Source: Actinocorallia aurantiaca (lineage in GTDB: Bacteria; Actinomycetota; Actinomycetes; Streptosporangiales; Streptosporangiaceae). From it: a DNA stretch of 64,000 nt. The notes under the pieces were generated by a model that ran no database searches, was not told the origin of the DNA, and saw only the letters and a program-made list of their open reading frames with translations. Shown here in pieces: positions 18,110 to 27,061 of the stretch (the stretch's first letter is position 1; each line of letters starts with the position of its first letter). Where the stretch lies: the NCBI RefSeq assembly GCF_039533685.1, contig NZ_BAAATZ010000027.1, positions 1 to 64,000 of the forward strand, given 5' to 3'. Made by a program: the position numbers and the translations under genes.

Positions 18110-18754
18110 CTAGGCCCCCAGCAGCCTGGCCGCCGCCAGTTTCGCCGCCGCGGCGGCGGCGCTCGGCTCGCCCTCGGCGACGACCCCCGGCTGCGCCACC
18201 ACCAGGAAGGTTCCGCCGCTGCGGTACATGACGAGCTCGTAGCTCAGTTCGTGCCCGGTGCCCGACCGCTCGGCGAACCGCACCGCCAGGGTGTCCTTCT
18301 CCGGCAGGTCGGGGACGCGCAGGGGCGTCTGGGGAAGGCTCAGCTCGGCTCCGCCCACCCTCGCCCGCAGCACGGTGCACCTCGCGGCGGCACGGCGGGC
18401 CGCGGCCAGCGTCTTGTCCGCCCGCACCGCGCCGGCGGCGAAGACGTGCTGGGTGAGCGTCGCCCCGGGAGAGACCCGGTAGAAGGCGGTCCCCTTCATC
18501 GGCACGTCGCGGAGGCCCTTCCCGTCCGCCAGCTCCAGCAGCCTCCGGCAGTGCGGGTCGTGCGGCGCCACCCCGTGGAAGGCCGGCTGGACCTGGGCCG
18601 ACAGGTAGCCCGCCGGCACGTCCTTCGGCGAGAGGACCGCGGCGGCCGGCCCGGACGGGAAGCCCGCCTTGTCCGGCGCCTCGCCCTTCCCGCACCCGGC
18701 GGCCGCCAGGACCAAGCCGACGGCGAGCACGGCTCCGTGAACGATGCGCCTCAC
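18110..18754 (-). CDS. Putative lipoprotein, unknown function
   Basis: GTG start (GGGGGA five bases upstream) gives VRRIVHGAVLAVGLVLAAAGCGKGE, a standard lipoprotein signal with the Cys at about residue 20. The mature part is about 190 residues with two further Cys (in DPHCRRLL and ARCTVLRA) that may form a disulfide, and strands such as LSYELVMYRSGGTFLVVAQPG; this pattern resembles actinobacterial extracellular sensor-type domains. I do not recognise a defined family. It is inserted between the CNNM and cytidine-deaminase-like genes, which are adjacent in many relatives. Confidence 0.7.
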   Translation of the reverse strand: MRRIVHGAVLAVGLVLAAAGCGKGEAPDKAGFPSGPAAAVLSPKDVPAGYLSAQVQPAFHGVAPHDPHCRRLLELADGKGLRDVPMKGTAFYRVSPGATLTQHVFAAGAVRADKTLAAARRAAARCTVLRARVGGAELSLPQTPLRVPDLPEKDTLAVRFAERSGTGHELSYELVMYRSGGTFLVVAQPGVVAEGEPSAAAAAAKLAAARLLGA

Positions 18755-18830
18755 AGGAATCCCCCGAATCCTCCCGATGGCAGGGAAGATCGTTCCCGGG
18801 GTCCGGCGGATCAACCCTCCGCCGCGCGTG

Positions 18831-20078
18831 TCACTCCCCGACGGGAGCGGCCTCCTGCGGTATGCGCTCCACCAGGACGGTGCCGATGCGGTTACGGCGT
18901 CCCGCCAGGCTCTCGGCGGTCAGCCGCAGCCCGGCCACCTCGGCGGTGGAGCCCGCGATCGCGACCCGGCCCAGGGCGTGGGCCAGCAGCCCCCCGACCG
19001 TCTCCACGTCCTCGACGTCGATCTCCACGTCGCACAGCTCCTCGAGCTCCTCGACGCTCATCCGCGCGGTCACCCGCTGCCGCCCTTCGGCGAGCCGCTC
19101 CACCCGCGGGATCTCGTTGTCGTACTCGTCGGTGATCTCCCCGACGATCTCCTCGAGGATGTCCTCGATGGTGACCAGGCCCGCCGTGCCGCCGTACTCG
19201 TCGATCACGATCGCCACATGGATCTGCCGGGCCTGCATCTCCCGCAGCAGATCGTCGATCGGCTTGGAGTCCGGCACGTACGTCGCCGGACGCATCAGCG
19301 TGCCGACCTCCGCCGACGCGTCCGACGGCCTCTCGTGCGTCCGCCGGACGACGTCCTTCAGGTAGGCGACGCCCACCACGTCGTCCTCGTTCTCGCCGAT
19401 CACCGGGATCCGGGAGAACCCCGAGCGCAGCGACAGCGACAGGCACTGGCGCAGCGTCTTGTCCCGCTCGATGAACACGATGTCGGTGCGCGGCACCATG
19501 ACCTCGCGGACCAGGGTGTCGCCCAGCTCGAACACCGAGTGGATCATCTCGCGCTCGTCCGGCTCGATCAGCCGCCGCTGCTCGGCCAGGTCGACCAGGT
19601 CCCGCAGCTCGGCCTCGGTGGCGAACGGACCCTCCCGGAAGCCCTTGCCGGGGGTCAGCGCGTTGCCCAGCAGGATCAGCAGCCGCGGCAGCGGCCCCAG
19701 CACCCGCACCAGCGGGTGCATGAACGTCGCCCCGGCCAGCGCCACCTTGTCGGCGTGCTGGATCGCCAGGGTGCGCGGGCCCACCCCGACCACGATGTAA
19801 CTGACCAGGATCATGATCACCGCGGCGGTGGCGTAGGCGCGCCAGGTCTCGTCCAGCCAGCCGATGCAAAGGTCCGCCACGATCACCGTCGCGACCAGCT
19901 CGGCCGAGGTGCGCAGCAGCAGGAGGAGGTTGACGTAGCGCGCCGGGTCGGCCACCACCGCCGACAGCCGGGGCGAGTCCAGCTCGGCGACCCGCACCCG
20001 GGAGATGCGGGTCAGCGCGGTCTCCACCCCCGCGAACAGGCCCGCGAAGACCACCAGCAGGACCGAGGTCCCGATCAT
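18831..20078 (-). CDS. CNNM/CorC-family (hemolysin-like) transporter with CBS pair
   Basis: Membrane protein of the HlyC/CorC/CNNM family (415 aa), probably Mg2+ export or homeostasis. Order: DUF21 transmembrane domain (residues 1 to about 125), linker with FATEAELRDLVDLAEQ, a CBS pair (about 185-320, containing VMVPRTDIVFIERD and VAIVIDEYGGTAGLVTIEDILEE), and the C-terminal CorC_HlyC domain (about 335-410). The DUF21 domain looks short for the family, with three rather than four clear helices, so the true start could lie a few codons upstream at a non-ATG codon overlapping ybeY. It sits directly after ybeY, as in most actinobacteria. Confidence 0.9.
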   Translation of the reverse strand: MIGTSVLLVVFAGLFAGVETALTRISRVRVAELDSPRLSAVVADPARYVNLLLLLRTSAELVATVIVADLCIGWLDETWRAYATAAVIMILVSYIVVGVGPRTLAIQHADKVALAGATFMHPLVRVLGPLPRLLILLGNALTPGKGFREGPFATEAELRDLVDLAEQRRLIEPDEREMIHSVFELGDTLVREVMVPRTDIVFIERDKTLRQCLSLSLRSGFSRIPVIGENEDDVVGVAYLKDVVRRTHERPSDASAEVGTLMRPATYVPDSKPIDDLLREMQARQIHVAIVIDEYGGTAGLVTIEDILEEIVGEITDEYDNEIPRVERLAEGRQRVTARMSVEELEELCDVEIDVEDVETVGGLLAHALGRVAIAGSTAEVAGLRLTAESLAGRRNRIGTVLVERIPQEAAPVGE

Positions 20079-20095
20079 CCACAGCTGGGAGGAGC

Positions 20096-20563
20096 TCAGC
20101 GGGACTCCCGCCAGCTCTCCAGCAGCCTGCCCTGCAGGCCGAACATCTCGGCGTGATCCTCGGGCTCGGCGTGGTCATAGCCCAGCAGGTGCAGGATGCC
20201 GTGGGTGCACAGCAGCTCCAGCTCGTCCTGCGTGGCGTGGCCGGCCTGACCGGCCTGGCGCTCGGCCACCGCGGGGCACAGCACCACGTCGCCCAGCAGC
20301 CCCGGATCGGCCTCGCCGTCGTCGGAGCCGCCCGACAGGTGGCCCGGACGCAGCTCGTCCATCGGGAAGGCCAGGACGTCCGTCGGCTTGTCCTCGCCCA
20401 TCCACTTGAGGTTGAGCTCCCGCATCGCGGGCTCGTCCACCAGCAGCAGCGACAGCTCGGCCAGCGGATGGATCCGCATGCCGTCCAGCACGTGCCGGGC
20501 CAGCCGGACCAGGGTCTCCTCGTCCGCGGGGACCCCCGACTCGTTCAGTACCTCGATGCTCAT
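20096..20563 (-). CDS. ybeY: Endoribonuclease YbeY
   Basis: Zinc-dependent single-strand RNase acting in 16S rRNA 3'-end maturation. The zinc motif HGILHLLGYDH (HxxxHxxxxxH) is intact near residue 118, followed by EDHAEMFGLQ. The N-terminal MSIEVLNESG and DKPTDVLAFP are standard. Length is 155 aa. The ATG overlaps the phoH stop by four bases, so it is coupled to phoH. Confidence 0.95.
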   Translation of the reverse strand: MSIEVLNESGVPADEETLVRLARHVLDGMRIHPLAELSLLLVDEPAMRELNLKWMGEDKPTDVLAFPMDELRPGHLSGGSDDGEADPGLLGDVVLCPAVAERQAGQAGHATQDELELLCTHGILHLLGYDHAEPEDHAEMFGLQGRLLESWRESR

Positions 20564-21582
20564 CTGCGCCCCCGCTCGCGCCGCGCCGGGCGCTGGTCGG
20601 CCGGCTGCTCGGCGTCGTGGCGCTCGTAGGCGTCGACGATGTCGGTGACCAGCCGGTGCCTGACGACGTCGTTGCTGCTCAGGCGGCAGAAGTAGATGTC
20701 GTCGACGTCCTTCAGGATCTCCTGCACCACCGCCAGGCCGCTGTGCGAGCCGGACGGGAGGTCCACCTGGGTCACGTCGCCGGTCACCACGATCTTGGAA
20801 CCGAAGCCCAGCCGGGTGAGGAACATCTTCATCTGCTCCGGCGAGGTGTTCTGCGCCTCGTCCAGGATGATGAAGGAGTCGTTGAGGCTGCGGCCCCGCA
20901 TGTAGGCCAGCGGCGCCACCTCGATCGTGCCCGCCTGCATCAGCTGCGGGATCGACCCCGGGTCCACCATGTCGTGCAGCGCGTCGTACAGCGGGCGCAG
21001 GTACGGGTCGATCTTCTCGTAGAGCGTGCCGGGCAGGAAGCCCAGCCGCTCGCCCGCCTCGACGGCCGGACGGGTGAGAATGATCCGGTTGACCTTCTTC
21101 TCCTGCAGCGCCTTCACGGCCTTGGCCATCGCCAGGTACGTCTTGCCCGTGCCGGCGGGGCCGATGCCGAAGACCACCGTGTGCTGGTCGATCGCGTCGA
21201 CGTAGCGCTTCTGGTTCACCGTCTTCGGGCGGATCGTCCGGCCCCGCGAGGAGAGGATGTCGTGGCTGAGCACCTCGGCGGGCCGCGCCGACTCGCGCAG
21301 CATCGAGACGCTGCGCTCCACCGACTCGGGGGTGAGCGCCGCGCCCTTGCGCAGCAGGGTCACCATCTCGCCGAAGAGCTTGGCCACCAGCTCCGGCTCC
21401 GAGCCCCCGGTGACGGTGATCTCGTTGCCGCGGACGTGGATGTCGCTGTTGAAGGCGCGTTCGATCACGGCCAGCAGTTCGTCGCGGGAACCGAGCAGGG
21501 CCACCATCGACTGCTCGTCGGGCACCACGATCTTGATCTGGGAGCGCGCGCCGGTCTGGGCGGGATTCTTTGATTCGGTCAT
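20560..21582 (-). CDS. phoH: PhoH-like ATPase
   Basis: P-loop ATPase of the PhoH family (340 aa), associated with RNA processing with YbeY. An N-terminal KH-like segment precedes the ATPase core with Walker A GIGPAGTGKT (about residues 140-149), ILTRPAVEAGERLGFLPG, and Walker B FIILDEAQN. The extra C-terminal tail (DAEQPADQRPARRERGRR) is basic. Heads the phoH-ybeY-CNNM operon. Confidence 0.93.
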   Translation of the reverse strand: MTESKNPAQTGARSQIKIVVPDEQSMVALLGSRDELLAVIERAFNSDIHVRGNEITVTGGSEPELVAKLFGEMVTLLRKGAALTPESVERSVSMLRESARPAEVLSHDILSSRGRTIRPKTVNQKRYVDAIDQHTVVFGIGPAGTGKTYLAMAKAVKALQEKKVNRIILTRPAVEAGERLGFLPGTLYEKIDPYLRPLYDALHDMVDPGSIPQLMQAGTIEVAPLAYMRGRSLNDSFIILDEAQNTSPEQMKMFLTRLGFGSKIVVTGDVTQVDLPSGSHSGLAVVQEILKDVDDIYFCRLSSNDVVRHRLVTDIVDAYERHDAEQPADQRPARRERGRR

Positions 21583-21684
21583 CTGCCGGCCTGGACGGCC
21601 ACTGAGCCCCTCTGGTCTGTGGATTCCTGATGTCCCTGGAACCCATGCTACCGAGCCCTGAGCCCGATCGCCGAGCCGATTTCC

Positions 21685-22023
21685 TCAGCCGGGAGGCCAG
21701 TTGAGACCGCGGCCTCCCAGGACGTGGGCGTGCGCGTGGAAGACCGTCTGGCCCGCGCCGGAACCGGTGTTGAAGACCACCCGGTACCCCGACTCCGCCA
21801 CGCCCTCGTCCTCGGCCACACGGCCCACCTCCGCCGTCACCTCGGCCAGCAGCGCCGGATCGGCCGCCAGGGACGCGAAGTTCGGGTGGTGCTCCTTGGG
21901 GATCACCAGCACATGCACCGGGGCCTGCGGGTTGATGTCGCGGAAGGCCAGCGTGCGCTCGCCCTCCCGCACCACCTCCGCGGGGACCTCACCGGAAATC
22001 ATCTTGCAGAACAGACAGTCCAC
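21685..22023 (-). CDS. HIT-family (histidine triad) nucleotide hydrolase
   Basis: Small nucleoside phosphoramidase/AMP-lysine hydrolase-type protein. The GTG start with GGAGG six bases upstream gives VDCLFCKMISGEVPAE, the usual HIT opening; the longer ATG form adds unrelated residues. The triad is HAHAHVLGG near the C-terminus. Two Cys (CLFC) with later His may bind zinc as in HINT proteins. Length 112 aa is typical. It precedes phoH, a common actinobacterial neighbourhood. Confidence 0.9.
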   Translation of the reverse strand: MDCLFCKMISGEVPAEVVREGERTLAFRDINPQAPVHVLVIPKEHHPNFASLAADPALLAEVTAEVGRVAEDEGVAESGYRVVFNTGSGAGQTVFHAHAHVLGGRGLNWPPG

Positions 22024-22251
22024 GTCGCCTCCAGAGCACTCCCCGGCATCGTACCGAGATCTTGAGGGGATCCGATGCCGCACTCACCCCCCGCGGCGGC
22101 ACCCGCTCTGGTTATGGTGGCCTGGCGGCGCGAACCCCTCCGGCCCGGCCGGCACGGGGATCCCGCCCGGTTCTTCGACGACGGGCCGCCCCCGCTCCGG
22201 CGGCCTCGACCGCCCGGGGAGGTGAAGGGGTGACCGGGGCCGGACATTCAG

Positions 22252-22827
22252 ATGCGCCGGGGTAAACCGGACGACGAAGGCGCACGTCCCAACGACGTGA
22301 CCGAGACCCTCCTCGTGGCGCCGTCCTCGATGGCCGCGTGGGACGCCGACCAGGCGGTGACCGAGCTGTACGGCAGCCAGTACCGCCCCCTGGTCCGGCT
22401 GGCCGCGCTGCTCGTCCGCGACCTGTCCACCGCCGAGGAGGTCGTACAGGACGCCTTCGTCGCCATGCACGGCGCGTGGCGGAGGCTGCGCGACCCCGAG
22501 AAGGCGCTGGCGTACCTGCGCCAGTCGGTGGTCAACCGGGCCCGCTCGGTGCTGCGGCACCGGGCCGTGGTGGAGAAGTACGCGCCCAAGGGCCTTCCGG
22601 ACATGCAGAGCGCCGAGGCGGGCGCCATCATCGAGCTGGAGCGGGCCGCCGTGGTCAAGGCGCTGCACACCCTTCCCACCCGGCAGCGGGAGGCGCTGGT
22701 CCTGCGATACTACGGCGACCTGTCCGAAGCCCAGATCGCCGACGCCATGGGCATCAGCCGCGGCGCGGTGAAGAGCCACACGGCGCGCGGGATGGCCGCG
22801 CTCCGCAACGTTCTGGAGCGATCTTGA
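22252..22827 (+). CDS. RNA polymerase sigma-70 factor, SigE/ECF-like
   Basis: ECF-type sigma factor (191 aa). Region 2 is seen in YRPLVRLAALLVRDLSTAEEVVQDAFVAMH, a form typical of the actinobacterial SigE-family group, and region 4 in LPTRQREALVLRYYGDLSEAQIADAMGISRGAVKSHTARG. An acidic N-terminal extension of 25 residues precedes region 2. It overlaps the next gene by four bases (TTGA), whose product is membrane-anchored and probably its regulator. Targets are unknown. Confidence 0.9.
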   Translation: MRRGKPDDEGARPNDVTETLLVAPSSMAAWDADQAVTELYGSQYRPLVRLAALLVRDLSTAEEVVQDAFVAMHGAWRRLRDPEKALAYLRQSVVNRARSVLRHRAVVEKYAPKGLPDMQSAEAGAIIELERAAVVKALHTLPTRQREALVLRYYGDLSEAQIADAMGISRGAVKSHTARGMAALRNVLERS

Positions 22828-23637
22828 CCTCCGGCGACTTCCACGCCGACCGCCTCCGCCGGGCCCTGCGCGCGGAGGCCGAACAGCTCACGCCCGCCCC
22901 CGACGGGCTGCAGCGGATCAGGGAGCGCACCGCCGAGGCGTCCCGGCCGGGCCTGTGGTCCTGGCTCACCGGCGGCTGGAAGGGTCCCCTGCTGGCGGGC
23001 GCGGCGGCCGTCACCATGGCCGCGGCGGCCCTGTCGGCCTCCCCCTCGGCCATCGAGCGCATCACCTCGGCGGGCAACCCCCGCGAGACCGGCCAGGAGC
23101 CCCTCCCCAAGTCGGCCCCGCCCTCCGCCGAGACGGCCCCGTCCAGCGGCTCCCCCGAGGACTCCCGGAACGGACCCTCCGAAGCGCCCTCCCCCGACTG
23201 CGTTCCCGGCGCCGTCCCCGTCCCCACGAGCCAGAGCCCCACCCCCACCGGCCCCGCCCAGGACGACCTCGGCGACCAGGCCCAGACCCCGGCTCCGCCC
23301 TCCCCGTCGACGAGCCCGCCGTCCCCGTCCCCCGGCACGCCCACGACCCCCGCGGCCCCGCCCTCCGAGAGCGCCCCGGCCTCGCCCTGCGCCGGAACCC
23401 CCTCGCNNNNNNNNNNNNNNNNNNNNNNNNNNNNNNNNNNNNNNNNNNNNNNNNNNNNNNNNNNNNNNNNNNNNNNNNNNNNNNNNNNNNNNNNNNNNNN
23501 NNNNNNNNNNNNNNNNNNNNNNNNNNNNNNNNNNNNNNNNNNNNNNNNNNNNNNNNNNNNNNNNNNNCCTGCCCGGGCCCACGGGCGGCCCCACGATCCT
23601 CCCCACCCCCAGCAACACCGCCCGCCCCCCGGACTGA
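22824..23637 (+). CDS. Membrane-anchored Pro/Ser-rich protein, possible anti-sigma partner (interrupted by assembly gap)
   Basis: Starts at a TTG overlapping the sigma factor stop (TTGA), so translation is coupled. The cytoplasmic part (HADRLRRALRAEAEQLTP, about residues 6-50) is helical; one transmembrane helix (LLAGAAAVTMAAAAL) follows, then a long extracellular Pro/Ser/Thr-rich tail with two Cys. It lacks the HxxxCxxC anti-sigma zinc motif, so anti-sigma function is inferred from position only. The N run lies in the repetitive tail; after it the frame reading LPGPTGGPTILPTPS up to a TGA is the likely end. The written gap length does not keep the frame. Confidence 0.6.
23407..23567. other. 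Assembly gap (161 N)
   Basis: Run of N within the Pro/Ser-rich tail coding sequence, a low-complexity region that likely defeated assembly. Confidence 0.95.
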
Positions 23638-23649
23638 CCGGAGCACGCC

Positions 23650-23835
23650 TTGGACCTGCCGAAGATCGGCGCCCCCGCCACCCGCGCCCTGGCCGAGGCG
23701 GGGATCACCCGCCTGACCGAAGTCGCCCGCCTCTCCGAACACGAACTCCAGGCCCTCCACGGCGTGGGCCCCAAAGCCGTGCGCGTCCTCCGCGAGGCCC
23801 TCGCGGAGCAGGGCCTCGCCTTCAGCCGGGACTGA
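23650..23835 (+). CDS. Small helix-hairpin-helix protein
   Basis: A 61-aa protein starting at TTG. Two helix-hairpin-helix units are visible: IGAPATRALAEAGITRLTEV and ALHGVGPKAVRVLREALAE, as in the DNA-binding (HhH)2 fold and RNA polymerase alpha C-terminal-like domains. Members are often called DNA-binding or uncharacterised. It follows the sigma-partner gene by 12 bases and may be cotranscribed with it. Non-specific nucleic-acid binding is the best guess. Confidence 0.7.
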   Translation: MDLPKIGAPATRALAEAGITRLTEVARLSEHELQALHGVGPKAVRVLREALAEQGLAFSRD

Positions 23836-23904
23836 TCCCGGCCCCCGTCACCAACAGCCGGAGCGGGCCGCCCCCGTCACCAAAGGCCAATGCGGGCCGC
23901 CCCG

Positions 23905-24642
23905 TCACCAGCGGCCGGTGCGGGTCATCAGGACGGCGAGGGCGGCGACCCCGGCGGTGGAGGTGCGCAGCACCGTCGGGCCCAGCAGGACGGCGCGGGC
24001 GCCCGCGCCGGTGAAGAGCTCCAGTTCCTCGGGGCTGATCCCGCCTTCGGGGCCCACCACCAGGACGATCTCGCCGACTCCCTCGACGGAGAGCGCGCCG
24101 AGCGGCTCGGCGGCCTCCTCGTGCAGCACCAGCGCCAGCTCCGCACGCTCCAGGCGGGCCGCCACCTGAGCCGTCGAGGCCAGGTCCGGCACCACCGGGA
24201 AGCGGCTCCGCCGGGCCTGCTTGCCCGCCTCGCGGGCCGCGTTGCGCCACCGCCCGAGCGACTTCTCCCGCCGCTCCGCCCGCCACTGCGTGATCGACCT
24301 GCTCGCCGACCAGGGGACGATCTCGTCCACCCCGGCCTCGGTCATCACCTCGACGGCCAGCTCACCGCGCTCCCCCTTGGGCAGCGCCTGCACCACCGTG
24401 ATCCGGGGCGAGGCCGGAGGCTCCTCCTGGCGCCCGAGGACCTCCAGCTCCAGCCTGTCCCGCCCCACCGACAACACCGAGCACCGCCCCCGCGTGCCCT
24501 CCCCGTCGGTGAGGACGACCTCCTCCCCCACCCGGAGCCGCTTCACCGTCGCCGCGTGCCGCCCCTCGGCACCCTCCAGCACGACCCTGCCGCCCGTGCC
24601 CGCCAGCACGGCCCTGTCCACCACGAAAACCGGAGCACTCAC
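23905..24642 (-). CDS. rsmE: 16S rRNA (uracil(1498)-N(3))-methyltransferase RsmE
   Basis: SPOUT-fold methyltransferase (245 aa) that methylates U1498 in 16S rRNA using S-adenosylmethionine. Knot motifs are VVGPEGGISPEELELF and LLGPTVLRTSTAGVAAL at the C-terminus; the N-terminal PUA-like part begins MSAPVFVVDRAVL and contains GRHAATVKRLRVGE. It lies downstream of dnaJ, after a terminator, in the conserved hrcA-dnaJ-rsmE order. Confidence 0.94.
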   Translation of the reverse strand: MSAPVFVVDRAVLAGTGGRVVLEGAEGRHAATVKRLRVGEEVVLTDGEGTRGRCSVLSVGRDRLELEVLGRQEEPPASPRITVVQALPKGERGELAVEVMTEAGVDEIVPWSASRSITQWRAERREKSLGRWRNAAREAGKQARRSRFPVVPDLASTAQVAARLERAELALVLHEEAAEPLGALSVEGVGEIVLVVGPEGGISPEELELFTGAGARAVLLGPTVLRTSTAGVAALAVLMTRTGRW

Positions 24643-24828
24643 CCACCCATCCTCCCAGCCCCGGCTCCTCCGTCATTCGCCCTGGGGAAAACCGCCGCCC
24701 GGACGCCCACGCGTCGGCCCGGCGTCCGGGAGGCGCGCACCGGGAACACGGGCGGGATGAACGCGGATGGCGGTGCGGTCCGGGCGGGCGGGATCCGCAC
24801 CGGCGAACACGGGCGGGGAGAAAAAGGC

Positions 24829-24860
24829 ACAGGGCCGCCCGCGGGAGCGGGCGGCCCTGT
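24829..24860 (-). terminator. Intrinsic terminator of hrcA-dnaJ
   Basis: Fourteen-base-pair stem ACAGGGCCGCCCGC/GCGGGCGGCCCTGT with a GGGA loop, followed on the minus strand within three bases by five T. It lies about 50 bases after the dnaJ stop and is a textbook Rho-independent terminator, separating dnaJ from rsmE. Confidence 0.9.
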
Positions 24861-24907
24861 CAGGGGTTTTCGTAGCCGTCGCGGTAGGCGTCGGCCACCT
24901 CGTCTCT

Positions 24908-26032
24908 TCAGCTGTGGAAGGCGTCCTTGAGGCGGGAGAAGAAGCCCTGCTGTCCGGGGGCGAACTTGCCGGGGGGGCGCTCCTCGCCGCGGAGGCGGGC
25001 GAGTTCGCGCAGGAGCTCCTCCTGGGCGGGGTCGAGCCGGGTGGGGGTCTCGACGTTGACGTGGATCATCAGGTCGCCGCGGCCGCTGGCGTTGAGGTGG
25101 TGGGCTCCCCGCCCGTACAGGGGGATGACCTGGCCGGCCTGGGTGCCGGGGCGGATGTCGACCTCCTCGGCGCCGTCGAGGGTCTCGATGGTGATCGAGG
25201 TGCCCAGGGCCGCCGCGCTCATCGGGATCTGCACGGTGCAGTGCAGGTCGTCGCCCTCCCGCTCGAAGATCGCGTGGGGGGTCTCGACGATCTCCAGGAA
25301 GAGGTCGCCGGCCGGGCCGCCGCCGGGGCCGACCTCGCCCTCGCCCGCGAGCTGGATGTGGGTTCCGTGCTCCACGCCCGCGGGGATCTTGACCTTGATG
25401 GTGCGCTGGCTGCGCACCCGGCCGTCGCCCGCGCACTCCGGGCAGGGGTTGCGGATGACCGAGCCGTAGCCGCCGCACTGCGGGCAGGGCCGGGACGTCA
25501 TGACCTGGCCCAGGAAGCTGCGCTGGACCTGCTGGATCTCGCCCCGCCCGTGGCACATCTCACACGTGTCGGGGTGGCTGCCCGCGGCGGAGCCCGAGCC
25601 GGTGCAGGCGCCGCAGACCGTCGCGGTGTCGATGGTCAGTTCCCGGGTGGTGCCGAACGCCGTCTCCGACAGGTCGAGCTCGACCCGCAGCGTCGCGTTG
25701 CGGCCCCGGCGGGCACGCGAACGCGGACCGCGGGCGCTGGCCGTCCCGAAAAGGGTGTCCATGATGTCGCTGAACGGGAATCCGGCGCCGAAGCCCCCGC
25801 CCCCGCCGCCCATGGCGGAGCCGAACGGGTCGGCCCCCAGGTCGTACATCTCCCGCTTCTTGGGGTCGGACAGCACCTCGTAGGCCTGCGTGACCTCCTT
25901 GAACTTCTCCTGGCTCTCCTCGTCGGGATTGACATCGGGGTGAAGTTCACGGGCGAGCCGGCGGTAGGCCTTCTTGACCTCGTCCGGAGTGGCGTTACGG
26001 CTCACCCCAAGGGTGGCGTAGTAGTCGCGCAC
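24908..26032 (-). CDS. dnaJ: Chaperone protein DnaJ (DnaJ2 type)
   Basis: Hsp40 co-chaperone of DnaK, 374 aa. The J-domain (1-70) contains the HPD tripeptide in ELHPDVNPDEE. A Gly-rich segment (about 80-95) is followed by the zinc domain with four CxxCxGxG-like repeats: CGACTGSG, CEMCHGRG, CPQCGGYG and CPECAGDG; the first is a slightly altered form. The C-terminal substrate-binding domains and a basic/aromatic tail complete it. The GTG start shares one base with the hrcA stop (TAGTG), hence it is coupled to hrcA and controlled by the CIRCE site. Confidence 0.95.
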   Translation of the reverse strand: MRDYYATLGVSRNATPDEVKKAYRRLARELHPDVNPDEESQEKFKEVTQAYEVLSDPKKREMYDLGADPFGSAMGGGGGGFGAGFPFSDIMDTLFGTASARGPRSRARRGRNATLRVELDLSETAFGTTRELTIDTATVCGACTGSGSAAGSHPDTCEMCHGRGEIQQVQRSFLGQVMTSRPCPQCGGYGSVIRNPCPECAGDGRVRSQRTIKVKIPAGVEHGTHIQLAGEGEVGPGGGPAGDLFLEIVETPHAIFEREGDDLHCTVQIPMSAAALGTSITIETLDGAEEVDIRPGTQAGQVIPLYGRGAHHLNASGRGDLMIHVNVETPTRLDPAQEELLRELARLRGEERPPGKFAPGQQGFFSRLKDAFHS

Positions 26033-27045
26033 TACGACCCCGCCAGAATCTGACCGACGTAACGTGCCACAGCGCGTACCGCTCCCATCGTTCCTGGGTA
26101 GTCCATTCGGGTGGGTCCGAGAACCCCGAGCCGGGCCAGCGCCTGTCCGTCCATGCCGTAGCCCGCGGCGATGACGGACGCGGAGGTCAGCCCTTGGAGC
26201 TGGTTCTCGGCACCGATCCGCACGGTCAGGGTAGCCGGGTCCCCGGCCTCCCCGAGCAGGCGCATCAGCACCACCTGTTCTTCCAGGGCCTCCAGCACGT
26301 CCCGGAGGCCCTTCGAGAAGTCGCCGAGCGCGAGGTTGGCCGCGCCCGCGAAGACGATCTTCTCTTCGTTCCGTTCGACCAGGGTCTCCAGCAGGACCGA
26401 CAGCACCGCCACGGCCACCGGCCTGTCCTCGGCCGACACCCGTGCGGGCAGGTCGGCGACGGCCAGCGGCACCTCGCCGAACGACCGCCCGTCCAGGCAG
26501 GCGTTCAGCAGGGCGCGCAGCTGCGCCACCGAGTCGTCGGCGAGCTCGCCGTGGGTCTCCACGACCCGCTGCTCGACCCGGCCCGTGTCGGTGATCAGGA
26601 TCAGCAGCAGCCGTCCCGCGGCCACCGGCACCAGTTCGATGTGCCGCACCGAGGAGCGGATCAGCGACGGGTACTGCACCACCGCGACCTGCCGGGTCAG
26701 CTGGGCCAGCAGCCGGACCGTCCGCGAGACCACGTCGTCGAGGTCGTAGGCCCCGGCGAGGAAGGTCTCGATGGCGCGGCGCTCCGCCCCCGACAGCGGC
26801 TTGATCGTGGACAGCTTGTCCACGAACAGGCGGTAGCCCTTGTCCGTGGGGATCCGGCCCGCGCTGGTGTGGGGCTGGGTGATGTACCCCTGCTCCTCCA
26901 GTACCGCCATGTCGTTGCGCACCGTGGCCGGGGAGACCCCCAGGGCATGGCGCTCGGCCAGCGCCTTGGAGCCCACCGGCTCGTTCGTGGAGACGTAGTC
27001 CTCGACGATGGCGCGCAGAATGGCCAGTTTCCGATCGTCCAGCAA
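26032..27045 (-). CDS. hrcA: Heat-inducible transcription repressor HrcA
   Basis: Repressor of class I heat-shock genes that binds CIRCE elements. N-terminal winged helix includes DDRKLAILRAIVEDYVSTNE and LGVSPATVRNDMAVLEEQGY; a GAF-like domain follows. I prefer the TTG start giving MLDDRKLAILR, because AGGAGG lies eight bases upstream and this is the conserved N-terminus; the GTG nine bases earlier is abutted by the same AGGAG with no spacer. Length is 337 aa. Autoregulation is expected from the operator immediately upstream. Confidence 0.94.
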   Translation of the reverse strand: MLDDRKLAILRAIVEDYVSTNEPVGSKALAERHALGVSPATVRNDMAVLEEQGYITQPHTSAGRIPTDKGYRLFVDKLSTIKPLSGAERRAIETFLAGAYDLDDVVSRTVRLLAQLTRQVAVVQYPSLIRSSVRHIELVPVAAGRLLLILITDTGRVEQRVVETHGELADDSVAQLRALLNACLDGRSFGEVPLAVADLPARVSAEDRPVAVAVLSVLLETLVERNEEKIVFAGAANLALGDFSKGLRDVLEALEEQVVLMRLLGEAGDPATLTVRIGAENQLQGLTSASVIAAGYGMDGQALARLGVLGPTRMDYPGTMGAVRAVARYVGQILAGS

Positions 27046-27061
27046 CGCGCTCACCTCCTGC

